A stretch of DNA of 64,000 nucleotides from Draconibacterium halophilum. GTDB taxonomy: Bacteria > Bacteroidota > Bacteroidia > Bacteroidales > Prolixibacteraceae. Made by a program: the position numbers and the translations under genes. Of the stretch, positions 27,818 to 36,050 are shown one piece after another. A model generated the notes under the pieces. It worked only from the letters and a program-made list of their open reading frames with translations, did no database searches and was not told where the DNA came from. Numbering within the stretch: position 1 is the stretch's first letter; each line of letters opens with the position of its first letter. The stretch spans positions 186,001-250,000 of the forward strand of contig NZ_CP048409.1 of the NCBI RefSeq assembly GCF_010448835.1, given 5' to 3'.

Positions 27818-29158
27818 TTATGCTTTATGTTGCGTTCCTTGTTTTGGTACTGGGAATTCCATATCAACCGGGCCCATTTCGTACTTTTTGGGTCCGAGTT
27901 TTTCGTTCGAAGTCATCATTTCTTCCCAGGTTACTTTTTGCCCGGTGTAAGCGGCAGTTCGGCCCATTACGGCTGTAAGTGTAGACTCAGCAGTACGGTG
28001 CGCCTCAACCACCGGTTTATTTGTACGGATAGAAGTTACCAGGTGAATGTGTTCCTGCACATAAGGAGAAACGGCCACAACTCCGGTTGAACGCCCATCT
28101 TTATTTTTCGGATAATCATAAGTCCATTTTACCGAACCATCGTGATTAAAAATCGTGTTTTTACAGTTGGTATATCCTTCGGTTCCCATAATTACTTCGC
28201 CGAGTTGGTTGGCACAACCATCTATCTGGCGTGAGAAACTGTGCGACGATATACCTTTTCCAAAATCAAAGTCGATGCTGAAAAAATCGTACTGATCGCC
28301 GGTCAACCTTCGATGACGTCCACCAAAACCAACTGCTGATTCGGGTGTTCTTCCCATAAACCAGTTTACAATATCAATATTGTGCACGTGTGTATCCAGA
28401 ATATGATCGCCACCTAACCAACAGAAACTGTTCCAGTTACGTAGCATGTATTCCATATCGCTCCATCCTTCTTCGCGGGTGCGAAACCAAACGTGCGACT
28501 GCAACCAATAAGCTTTTGCAGCTACCAAATCGCCAATAGCACCCGATGCTACCTGACGATAAGTTTCCACGTAATCGCGGCTGTGGCGACGCTGCGTGCC
28601 GGTAATAACCGACAAACCAATGTTCTCTGCTTTTTTTGCAGTGGCCATAATCTGGCGTGCTCCTACCGGATCAACACAAACGGGTTTTTCAAGAAATACA
28701 TGTTTTTTTGCCTGTACGGCAGCATCAAAATGCATGGGGCGGAAATGCGGCGGAGTAGCTAAAATTACCACATCCAAATCCACATCCAGCAAACTTTTAT
28801 AGGCATCAAACCCCCAGAAACAATTTTTCTCTGGCACTTCAACACGTTGTTTTAACAATTTATCGCGACAATCCCAAACCTTATCTTCAAACACATCGGC
28901 AAGTGCTACCAGGTGCAAACCGTGTCCGGCAGCCAAAAAGTTTAACGCGGCACCGGTTCCCCTGTTTCCGCAACCTACTAATCCTACTTTTAATTCTTTT
29001 CCGTCAGGAGCCTGATCAAGCAAGGGAGGAAACTCGTAATCAACCTCTTTTGTTGTGTTTTTACAAGAACTCAGTGCATTTAAACCAATTACTCCGGCAG
29101 CACCGATTAGTGCTGATTTCTCCAGAAAATTCCTGCGCGATAGTTGATCTTTATTCAT
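27818..29158 (-). CDS. Tat-exported Gfo/Idh/MocA family oxidoreductase
   Basis: The 446-residue protein has a twin-arginine signal (QLSRRNFLEKSALIGAAGVIG). A Rossmann domain with VGLVGCGNRGTGAALNFL follows, then FLEKPVCVDP, the usual EKP motif, and a C-terminal sandwich domain. Tat export of a folded NAD(P)-type oxidoreductase is common for this family in Bacteroidota, often with tightly bound cofactor. It begins 1 bp after the stop of the tetraheme/FGE-like gene, so the two are coupled. The substrate is unknown; a sugar or glycoside is the usual guess. Confidence 0.88.
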   Translation of the reverse strand: MNKDQLSRRNFLEKSALIGAAGVIGLNALSSCKNTTKEVDYEFPPLLDQAPDGKELKVGLVGCGNRGTGAALNFLAAGHGLHLVALADVFEDKVWDCRDKLLKQRVEVPEKNCFWGFDAYKSLLDVDLDVVILATPPHFRPMHFDAAVQAKKHVFLEKPVCVDPVGARQIMATAKKAENIGLSVITGTQRRHSRDYVETYRQVASGAIGDLVAAKAYWLQSHVWFRTREEGWSDMEYMLRNWNSFCWLGGDHILDTHVHNIDIVNWFMGRTPESAVGFGGRHRRLTGDQYDFFSIDFDFGKGISSHSFSRQIDGCANQLGEVIMGTEGYTNCKNTIFNHDGSVKWTYDYPKNKDGRSTGVVAVSPYVQEHIHLVTSIRTNKPVVEAHRTAESTLTAVMGRTAAYTGQKVTWEEMMTSNEKLGPKKYEMGPVDMEFPVPKQGTQHKA

Positions 29159-29159
29159 T

Positions 29160-30692
29160 TTATTCTGATTTAATTTTTTCTGTTGTAATCATTTCTTCGT
29201 CGTACTCGCAAACCACTCTGAAACCAACACTTTTGGTATCAGAGTACCACCAAATACTTTTTGGTATTTGCGGATCGGTAACCAACCATGCTTCGGTTTT
29301 TGTAAAATCGCGTGCTGCCACACGTAAATCTTTTGGCGAGTTACGGAACGATCCTCCCCGAACCACGTGTTCCATTCCGTTACGCGGTCCTCTCGGATTT
29401 TTCACCACGCCTTTTGGATATTTACCATATACCTGCGGGTCGTAATAATCGAGGCAGAACTCAGCTACATTTCCCAACATATTTTTCAGGCCGTAAGGAT
29501 TGGCCTCAACCACATCGGGTTGCTGCGTTTTATTCGGACTGTTTAAGTGAGAAACCACATACTTGTTAATTACCTCTTTGTTGCTACCAAATAATTTCTT
29601 TATAAAACCATCAGCTTCAAAATCCTTTGGCGATCCCTCGAAGAAATAAGGCATTTGTGTTCCTCCACGTGCTGCATATTCCCACTCTGCCTCGGTTGGC
29701 AAACGGTAGTTTCTTCCGGTTTCCTGGCTCAACCAGCGGCAATAAGTTTGTGCCGCATGGTGACTCATCGTAATGGCCGGACGTGTTCCTTTTCCCCATC
29801 CCTGATCGGGAGCTCCCCAAGGTGGTGTTGCCCCCGAAACGCCATCGGTTTCCTCATCAACTTCAACAGCTTCTTTCCTTCCCTGCGAGCCGGTAGCCGT
29901 AAAAAAAGCCAGGTATTCATTCCACGAAACCTCGATTTCGCCCATCCAGAAATTATTCACTTCTACATCACGTACCGGACCTTCATCCCTTTCGCGATAA
30001 GGTTCGTCTGCCGGGCTACCCATTTTAAACTGACCTCCCGGAATAGCGATCATTTTGAATGATACTGCCGTTCCGGGAATTTGCTCTTCGAAAGTTTCAA
30101 ATGCTTTTACTTCAGCAGGTTCGGTGTATATCTCTGTTGGGTCAACAGTTTCTTCCAAACCAACCAGCAAGTTGGTTTCTCCACGGTAATGCCCCACATC
30201 GTGATGACACTGCATACATGAATTATTTTCCGGATCGCGAATATATTTTATATGTTGCTGGGAACCCTGCTCGTTTAGTGTTGACGGAAACATATTCGTA
30301 TGACATTTTAAACAACCGTCTTCGTAAACAAAATGTTTTGATGCTTCAACAGATCGTTTTGCTGCCCAATCAATCTCTTCCGGATCCATTGTCAGGTAAG
30401 CATAAAAATCATGAAATCCGTGATAAGCTTTCCGGGTTAAAAAACGAGCGGTTTGATCCTCGGGTGGCAAGTGGCAATCGACACATTTAATTGAAACTCC
30501 ACTGGGAGTATTATGATGAACGGAAAGTTTCCAACTGGTTTCGGCATGTGGATGAACATGACATGAATTACAAAATTCGTTCGTAGAAGTATAGTGAACT
30601 GTTTTATTAAATAACAGCAAAAAGAGTATTACACTCAGCCCTCCCGCAATAAACAGCATGTAATGCTTACGTTTAATCGTCTTATCGGTCAT
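29160..30692 (-). CDS. Tetraheme NrfH/NapC-like cytochrome fused to an FGE-like (SUMF1) domain
   Basis: The 510-residue protein has one N-terminal membrane helix (about 11-28). Four CxxCH heme sites follow at residues 41, 70, 127 and 159, spaced as in NapC/NirT/NrfH quinol dehydrogenases. From about 205 there is a formylglycine-generating-enzyme-like fold (PGGQFKMGSP, WNEYLAFF, YRLPTEAEWEYAARGG, MLGNVAEFCLDYY). The last core motif reads RGGSFRNSPKDLRVAARD and lacks the C-x4-C pair used by true FGE, so sulfatase activation is unlikely. The cytochrome could draw electrons from menaquinol and pass them to this periplasmic domain or a partner. The gene opens a minus-strand operon divergent from the SARP-like regulator. 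Confidence 0.85.
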   Translation of the reverse strand: MTDKTIKRKHYMLFIAGGLSVILFLLLFNKTVHYTSTNEFCNSCHVHPHAETSWKLSVHHNTPSGVSIKCVDCHLPPEDQTARFLTRKAYHGFHDFYAYLTMDPEEIDWAAKRSVEASKHFVYEDGCLKCHTNMFPSTLNEQGSQQHIKYIRDPENNSCMQCHHDVGHYRGETNLLVGLEETVDPTEIYTEPAEVKAFETFEEQIPGTAVSFKMIAIPGGQFKMGSPADEPYRERDEGPVRDVEVNNFWMGEIEVSWNEYLAFFTATGSQGRKEAVEVDEETDGVSGATPPWGAPDQGWGKGTRPAITMSHHAAQTYCRWLSQETGRNYRLPTEAEWEYAARGGTQMPYFFEGSPKDFEADGFIKKLFGSNKEVINKYVVSHLNSPNKTQQPDVVEANPYGLKNMLGNVAEFCLDYYDPQVYGKYPKGVVKNPRGPRNGMEHVVRGGSFRNSPKDLRVAARDFTKTEAWLVTDPQIPKSIWWYSDTKSVGFRVVCEYDEEMITTEKIKSE

Positions 30693-30711
30693 TCCTTTTC
30701 AATTTAAACCA

Positions 30712-30719
30712 CAATTATA
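30712..30719 (-). promoter_or_regulatory. Possible -7 box of the tetraheme/FGE-like operon
   Basis: On the minus strand this reads TATAATTG, one base from TAnnTTTG, 20 bp before the ATG at 30692. The three 11-bp-phased repeats lie about 43-71 bp further upstream, a sensible position for an activator. Confidence 0.3.
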
Positions 30720-30761
30720 CGCGCGCGAAATTAGTTTCACCTTAATATTCATGCTAAAAGT

Positions 30762-30790
30762 GTCTTAACGACGTCTTAATTTTATCTTAA
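30762..30790. promoter_or_regulatory. Three direct heptad repeats at exact 11-bp period (candidate operator)
   Basis: GTCTTAA begins at 30762 and again at 30773, and ATCTTAA begins at 30784, giving a period of exactly 11 bp. A looser copy, CCTTAA, lies at 30740-30745. SARP-type winged-helix activators are known to bind heptad direct repeats 11 bp apart. The adjacent divergent gene encodes a protein with a SARP-like DNA-binding domain, so this is a strong candidate operator. Confidence 0.6.
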
Positions 30791-30853
30791 TTTATTTTGT
30801 AAGTTATTGATTAAAAAGGTTTTTACAAGTCGTTATTTTTATTGAAAAAAATA

Positions 30854-30881
30854 TTGTTTTCGGTATATTTTAATATATTTG
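30854..30881 (+). promoter_or_regulatory. Candidate promoter of the SARP-like regulator gene
   Basis: TATATTTG (30874-30881) fits the -7 consensus. TTG at 30854-30856, 17 bp further upstream, may serve as the -33 element. The predicted transcript start near 30887 requires translation to begin after that point. Confidence 0.5.
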
Positions 30882-30971
30882 GGCTGAAAATAATATCAAA
30901 TTAAGGACACTATCACAAAGATTAAAAGAACATATAAGCTGCTGCTTACAATAAGATTAAAGCTATTCTTA

Positions 30972-33449
30972 TTGCTTTTTACAGGACTTGCTTTTTGTTT
31001 ACAGAGCTATGCCAATGATTTTGCCGACAACTCATTTTTGATCGGACAATTAACACCGGCAGAATTCCGAAACAACCGGCTTTTAGACTTTATAAAAGAC
31101 AATAACTGGACAGGGATTGAATTAACGGTTGATTCCGATACTAAAGGAATCAATTTAAAAGACAGCCGGATTCCGTTTTCTGCTATTCTTGAAAAGATAG
31201 AACTTCTGCTTCAAGAAGAAGAATCTAAGGTCATTCCGGTATTCATTAATTTTTCAGGTAATGCACATGTTCTTGATTCGGTAATAAATACCTCCAGCCT
31301 TTCCGATCAGATATTCTACTTGCCACAGGGCGAAAGGTGGCCATCGTTAGAATACCTGGTGCAGGCCAACCGCCGGGTAATATTTTTTGTTGAAGGCGAG
31401 TTACAAAATGAAAGCCGGATTTTGCACGAAACCTCCAACTATGCGCTTGAAATCGGAGCAAGCCAGATCACTCCAAATTCTGCCATTCTGAAACAGGAGT
31501 CGAATATCAATAAAGAGCTCTTCAATATCAGGAATTTTGATCGATTACCAACAGGTGTTTCTACATCGCTGGTAAACCGGAATCTGTATCCCGAGTACAT
31601 TAACTTTCTGCTTGAAAGCTGGACGAAGTATGGCAAGAAACCCAATTTTATCTTTGTTGAAAACAGCATTTACAATTTTGGTTTCATTATAGAGCAACTG
31701 AATTCTTTTGAGGCAGTAAAAGGACAAGTAAGAACAGTAGGAAAAAACTTTGAACGTGTTTTCTGGAAAAATGCCGAGACATTAATTACCGGCGGAAAAT
31801 TCAGTTTCCCCATTCGAGGTGGCGAAGAGATGATATTAACGCCCTTTGTTCCTGGGTTCAGTTTAAAACCCTCGCAACTTACTATTACCGCCGAGATGGT
31901 AAAACCCGAACAGTATTCAATACTGGCAACTCCACTGGATCTGAACCGAAGTTTGGTGGCCAGTTTTCATTTCGATAATGAGCTGTTGGATGTGGTTAAT
32001 CCCGAGCGTACTTTTGACGGAAACGGATACACTTTTAGCCAGGACATTGACCAGGGAGCCGTGCTTCGTTTGCCGGAAAATTCCAATGTAAACCTTGGTC
32101 ATCCTGAACTATACGGCTTACCGAACAGTAGTTTTACAATTAGTTGTTTTGTGAAATTTATCGATATTCTTGAGTTTGGCGACAATGCTATTCTGGGAAA
32201 CGATGAACAGGGTTATCGACGGGGCCTTCACCTCGTTTTGCGGTCAGGGCATCCCTATTTTGGACTTTGGGCCAACGATTTTATGTCGGAAGAACTGCTT
32301 GAAAGCAATAAATGGTACCACCTCACGTGGCGCTATATTCTGGAAACCGGCCAACAAGCAATTTTTGTTAATGGCCAGTATGTTGGTGGTTCTGATGGTC
32401 ACCCGCCCTATTCCGGCACCAACGACATTTTTATTGGCAGTGCTCTCTCTGGCGGAGCCAGCCTTAGAGGCTATATCGACAACCTGCACATCTGGAACCG
32501 CCCGCTGGGTTACGAGGAAATCAACCGACTGGCACTTGACGAAGAAATCAGTTATGAATCGAAGGAAACCTCATCGGCCTTACTTTCAACCAAAACGATT
32601 GTAATAATCTTAATCTCCATTGCATTTGTTTTCCTGGTTTTCATTTTTGTTCTACTACGAAAAATAACCGCCAGAAAACAGTCGATATTGGTAAACAAAC
32701 CTGATACACCAACAAAGAATCAGATTCAACTTTTTGGCGAATTCAAGGCAATTAATAACAAAAACGAAGACGTTTCTGATCTTTTCACACCAAAAGTACG
32801 TGAACTATTTATTTACACCCTGATCCAAAGCCTGAAGAATGGAATCGGGGCGCCTATTCCCGATATTAACGAAACACTCTGGCATGGAATTGAACCTAAA
32901 AAAATAGCCAACAACCGAGCGGTTACACTCAATAAATTACGCAAGATTCTGGCACATTTCAACAAAGTAGAAATTACCTCTCAGAACGGTTATCTGCATT
33001 TAAATCTTTCGGAAGACTTTTTCTGCGACTATGTGGAAGCTTATAATCTTTGCAAGATACCTGAAGGAATGTCTCGGCAACAGTTGCAGTTGTTTTTCCA
33101 TTTGGTAAAAAAAGGCCGGCTTTTAAAAGGCGCCGATTGGCCCTGGCTTGACGAGATCAGAGGTTTTACCGGCAACCAGGTGATTGACAACCTATTAAAA
33201 CTGGCGTCTGATTACAAAAAAGAAAACAAACCCAAAGAAGTTGAAAAAGTATCGCAGCGAATTTTGGATTACGACGACCTGAACGAAGAAGCTCTTTACC
33301 TGCAAATTTGGGCTTTGCAAAAAGCAAATAACTTGCACCTGGCCAAATTCAATTTCGAATCATTCTGTTCAAAATATGAAAAAACGATGGGCGAATCCTT
33401 TTCAATGAAATTCAAAGAATTCACCCATTATTATTCCAATCAGCTTTAA
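30972..33449 (+). CDS. Transmembrane SARP-like transcriptional regulator with periplasmic LamG domain
   Basis: Numbering is from the TTG at 30972. The protein has a truncated-looking signal segment and an N-terminal domain with TIM-barrel/PLC-like text (DNNWTGIELTVD, LEYLVQANRRVIFFVE). A LamG-type domain follows at about 326-523, then one membrane helix at about 540-561. The cytoplasmic part has an AfsR/SARP-like winged helix (about 583-690: IQLFGEF, FTPKVRELFIYTL, NNRAVTLNKLRKIL) and a BTAD-like helical tail. It looks like a one-component regulator that senses outside and binds DNA inside. No ATG lies upstream in frame; open codons reach 30894, so an ATT start near 30900 or 30921 would supply the missing basic residues of the signal. 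Confidence 0.78.
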   Translation: MLFTGLAFCLQSYANDFADNSFLIGQLTPAEFRNNRLLDFIKDNNWTGIELTVDSDTKGINLKDSRIPFSAILEKIELLLQEEESKVIPVFINFSGNAHVLDSVINTSSLSDQIFYLPQGERWPSLEYLVQANRRVIFFVEGELQNESRILHETSNYALEIGASQITPNSAILKQESNINKELFNIRNFDRLPTGVSTSLVNRNLYPEYINFLLESWTKYGKKPNFIFVENSIYNFGFIIEQLNSFEAVKGQVRTVGKNFERVFWKNAETLITGGKFSFPIRGGEEMILTPFVPGFSLKPSQLTITAEMVKPEQYSILATPLDLNRSLVASFHFDNELLDVVNPERTFDGNGYTFSQDIDQGAVLRLPENSNVNLGHPELYGLPNSSFTISCFVKFIDILEFGDNAILGNDEQGYRRGLHLVLRSGHPYFGLWANDFMSEELLESNKWYHLTWRYILETGQQAIFVNGQYVGGSDGHPPYSGTNDIFIGSALSGGASLRGYIDNLHIWNRPLGYEEINRLALDEEISYESKETSSALLSTKTIVIILISIAFVFLVFIFVLLRKITARKQSILVNKPDTPTKNQIQLFGEFKAINNKNEDVSDLFTPKVRELFIYTLIQSLKNGIGAPIPDINETLWHGIEPKKIANNRAVTLNKLRKILAHFNKVEITSQNGYLHLNLSEDFFCDYVEAYNLCKIPEGMSRQQLQLFFHLVKKGRLLKGADWPWLDEIRGFTGNQVIDNLLKLASDYKKENKPKEVEKVSQRILDYDDLNEEALYLQIWALQKANNLHLAKFNFESFCSKYEKTMGESFSMKFKEFTHYYSNQL

Positions 33450-33458
33450 CGATCTTCC

Positions 33459-34853
33459 TTATTTATTCACGCCTCTTTCAGCATGTTCCAGCTCCACAGA
33501 AAAATGCCGCATAATTGGTGCTTCTTTTTTAATGCGGTAACCGTGATCAATACCTTCCCGGCGATCGAAAATATTTTTTAATGCCACCGCTACCACATCC
33601 ATGTGATTATTGGTGTAGGTACGTCGTGGAATCGCCAAACGTAGCATTTCCAGTTTAGGGTAACGATTTTTACGTGTTTGCGGATCACGATCGGCAAGTA
33701 AAGTTCCTACTTCTACACCACGAACTCCTGCCTCAAGATACAGTTCAATGGCCAGGGTTTGTGCAATGTATTCCTCTTTGGGAACGTGCCCCAGAAACTT
33801 TTTGGCATCAACAAAAACAGCATGGCCACCAATGGGTTTTTGCACCGGAATGCCCCATTCTATGAATCGGTTACCCAAATATGCCACTTGCTGAATACGG
33901 TTTTCGAGGTAATAACCCGTTGTTACTTCATCCAAGCCAACAGCCAGCGCATTCATATCACGTCCGGCCATTCCGCCATAAGTGTTAAACCCTTCGAACA
34001 TGATATTGTAAACCGAAGCATCTTTTAATAACTGTTCATCTTTCATGGCAATAAAACCGCCAATATTTACAATGCCGTCTTTTTTACTACTCATGGTCAT
34101 CGCATCGGCAAACGAAAACATCTCGGCCACAATTTCTTTAATACTGCTGTTTCGATATTCATCCTCGCGTTGCTGAATAAACCAGGCGTTCTCTGCAAAT
34201 CGCGCCGAGTCGAACACCAATTTTACACCGTACTTTCTCGACAATGCATGCACATCCCGTAAATTTTGCATCGACACGGGTTGCCCGCCCGAAGTGTTAC
34301 AGGTAAGTGTAACAATAACCATAGGAATTTGCTCCACCGGATGCGTTGAATAAACAGCTTCCAGTTTTTCCAAATCTATGTTACCTTTAAACGGATGCAA
34401 CGATTCCGTATCAAAAGCCTCGTCAATAGTGCAATCAACGGCCGATGCTTTCCGGTATTCAATGTGTCCTTTTGTGGTATCAAAATGACTGTTTCCGGGA
34501 ACCACATTTCCTTCTTTTACCAGTACTGAGAACAAAACATTCTCAGCTGCCCGCCCCTGATGCGTAGGAAGAAAATAATCAAAACCGAGTATGTTCTTAA
34601 TTGCATCTTTTAAATGGTAATACGACGATGATCCGGCATAACTTTCGTCGCCGGTCATAATTGCTGCCCACTGATTCTGGCTCATAGAGCCCGTTCCACT
34701 GTCGGTTAATAAGTCTATAAAAACCTGCTCGCTTCTTAAGTTAAAAAGGTTGAAGTTTGCTTTTCTTATCCACTCTTCGCGTTGTTCGCGCGTACTTTTA
34801 TAGATGGGTTCCACCATCTTAATTTTATATGATTCTGCAAATGGCAATTCCAT
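33459..34853 (-). CDS. tnaA: Tryptophanase
   Basis: The 464-residue PLP lyase matches tryptophanase rather than tyrosine phenol-lyase: FIDLLTDSGTGSMSQNQWAA, HFDTTKGH, DEAFDTES, FDSARFAENAWFI and the late LLADRDPQTRK region. The PLP lysine lies in MSSKKDGIVNIGGF. It converts tryptophan to indole, pyruvate and ammonia. The start is the ATG at 34853 (MELPFAESYKIKMVEP). The reading frame stays open to 34994, but that part is translated from an intergenic repeat. The stop lies 10 bp from the end of the convergent regulator gene. A distant -7-like box at 35117-35124 would give a leader of about 260 nt. Confidence 0.92.
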   Translation of the reverse strand: MELPFAESYKIKMVEPIYKSTREQREEWIRKANFNLFNLRSEQVFIDLLTDSGTGSMSQNQWAAIMTGDESYAGSSSYYHLKDAIKNILGFDYFLPTHQGRAAENVLFSVLVKEGNVVPGNSHFDTTKGHIEYRKASAVDCTIDEAFDTESLHPFKGNIDLEKLEAVYSTHPVEQIPMVIVTLTCNTSGGQPVSMQNLRDVHALSRKYGVKLVFDSARFAENAWFIQQREDEYRNSSIKEIVAEMFSFADAMTMSSKKDGIVNIGGFIAMKDEQLLKDASVYNIMFEGFNTYGGMAGRDMNALAVGLDEVTTGYYLENRIQQVAYLGNRFIEWGIPVQKPIGGHAVFVDAKKFLGHVPKEEYIAQTLAIELYLEAGVRGVEVGTLLADRDPQTRKNRYPKLEMLRLAIPRRTYTNNHMDVVAVALKNIFDRREGIDHGYRIKKEAPIMRHFSVELEHAERGVNK

Positions 34854-34936
34854 AATTCTTGTTTTTGATGGATAGATTTTCAGGTTAAAAGACAACAGAA
34901 ATATTCTATCCGAAATTATATTAGAATGATATAGAA

Positions 34937-34998
34937 CGTTATTCCGAACTTGTTCCGGAATCTCATCTCTAAGATGCTGAAACAATTTCAGCATGACG
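34937..34998. repeat. Intergenic palindromic repeat upstream of tnaA
   Basis: CGTTATTCCGAACTTGTTCC starts the element and AATTTCAGCATGACG ends it. Internal pairs are TTCCGAAC/GTTCCGGAA-like and TGCTGAAA/TTTCAGCA. It creates a false N-terminal extension of the tryptophanase frame. The sequence style is that of repeats common between Bacteroidota genes (recollection only). Confidence 0.65.
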
Positions 34999-35116
34999 AA
35001 TGCAAAGAATTATAGAATCGTGTAAGCGTCCCTGTTTTTGATATTCAGGAAACTTCTATTGTGGAGGTAGATAGCCATTAAAAATTTAATCATGACTTTT
35101 TAGTTTTACTACGCTA

Positions 35117-35124
35117 CAAATTTA
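35117..35124 (-). promoter_or_regulatory. Possible distal -7 box for tnaA
   Basis: On the minus strand TAAATTTG matches TAnnTTTG. It lies 264 bp before the tnaA ATG, so the transcript would have a long leader that includes the palindromic repeat at 34937-34998 and a 27-codon open frame (35010-35093). Confidence 0.35.
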
Positions 35125-35233
35125 ATGAGCTTGCGTTGATTTGCAACACGATAAATATCAGTTTTATACATTTTTAAAGTCTCGTGTGTAAGAAATGTCT
35201 TATTTTGCCTCAAATAAGAAAAATGAATAAAAA

Positions 35234-36001
35234 ATGGGAAACTTAGCATTTGAAGCGGTTATTTTCGATATGGACGGTGTTATAACTAAAACCGCCATAA
35301 CGCACGCTGCAGCATGGAAAAAGATGTTTGATGAATACCTGCTAAAACACGCTGAAGAAACAGGGGGAACGTTTAAAGAATTTACGCAGAGCGACTACCT
35401 TTCCTTTGTTGATGGTAAGCCACGCTATAAAGGAGTAGCATCGTTTTTAGAGTCACGAAAAATTATCATGGAACTTGGAGATCCTTCTGATGCGCCGCGC
35501 CTGGAAACCGTTTGTGGATTGGGCAACCGCAAAAATGAAGCATTTAATGAAGTTATTGATCGCGATGGGGTTGAAGTATACGATTCGACAGCTAAAATGC
35601 TAAATGATTTGAAGGAAGCAGGTATAAAACTGGGAGTGGCTTCCTCGAGTAAAAACTGCGCACCTGTTTTAGAAGCTGTAAACTTGCTAAAAATATTTGG
35701 TGCCCGTGTTGATGGCGTTGTTTCGGCAGAACTGGGATTACACGGCAAACCTGAACCGGATATTTTTACCACTGCATGCGATATGCTTGAATCGACTCCG
35801 GCAAAAGCCATTGTTGTTGAAGATGCTGTTTCGGGAGTTCAGGCAGGTGCTAAAGGCAAATTTGGCTTAACACTTGGTATTGCCAGCGAAAACAACGAAA
35901 GAGAGTTGGCTGCTGGTGGTGCTGATTTTGTGGTTACCGACCTTGAAGAAGTTGGAGGAATTTCAGGTTTAAACGAACTGTTTTTAAAGAATAAAAAATA
36001 G
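35234..36001 (+). CDS. HAD family phosphatase, beta-phosphoglucomutase-like
   Basis: The 255-residue protein has the HAD motifs: VIFDMDGVITKT (nucleophile Asp and acid/base Asp), GVASSSKN (motif II), KPEPDIF (motif III lysine) and VVEDAVSGVQAG (motif IV). A helical cap of the beta-phosphoglucomutase/phosphatase subclass sits between motifs I and II. It may isomerise beta-glucose-1-phosphate or dephosphorylate a sugar phosphate; no disaccharide phosphorylase is adjacent to decide. It converges on the RAYT-FolK gene, with a REP-like palindrome between them. Confidence 0.85.
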   Translation: MGNLAFEAVIFDMDGVITKTAITHAAAWKKMFDEYLLKHAEETGGTFKEFTQSDYLSFVDGKPRYKGVASFLESRKIIMELGDPSDAPRLETVCGLGNRKNEAFNEVIDRDGVEVYDSTAKMLNDLKEAGIKLGVASSSKNCAPVLEAVNLLKIFGARVDGVVSAELGLHGKPEPDIFTTACDMLESTPAKAIVVEDAVSGVQAGAKGKFGLTLGIASENNERELAAGGADFVVTDLEEVGGISGLNELFLKNKK

Positions 36002-36019
36002 ATACAATGTCACACACTA

Positions 36020-36050
36020 ATCATAGCATGACTTGAAGTCATGCTATGAT
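36020..36050. repeat. REP-like palindrome at the 3' end of the RAYT-folK gene
   Basis: ATCATAGCATGACT and AGTCATGCTATGAT pair perfectly (14 bp) around a 3-base loop. The TAG stop codon of the fused gene (36044-36046) lies inside it. A related imperfect palindrome lies at 37039-37065 on the other side of the gene. Short palindromes flanking a RAYT gene are the hallmark of REP/REPIN systems. Confidence 0.75.

Noticed and set aside
29160..30692. Maturation enzyme (FGE) for the sulfatase at 46157-47740
   Set aside because: The FGE-like domain lacks the C-x4-C pair of active FGE and lies in a different operon.
34854..34994. 47-residue N-terminal extension of tryptophanase
   Set aside because: It is translated from an intergenic palindromic repeat; the conserved start is at 34853.
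35010..35093. TnaC-like leader peptide for tryptophanase
   Set aside because: The 27-residue frame lacks a Trp codon, the Asp spacing and the terminal Pro needed by known TnaC; kept only as a low-interest observation.
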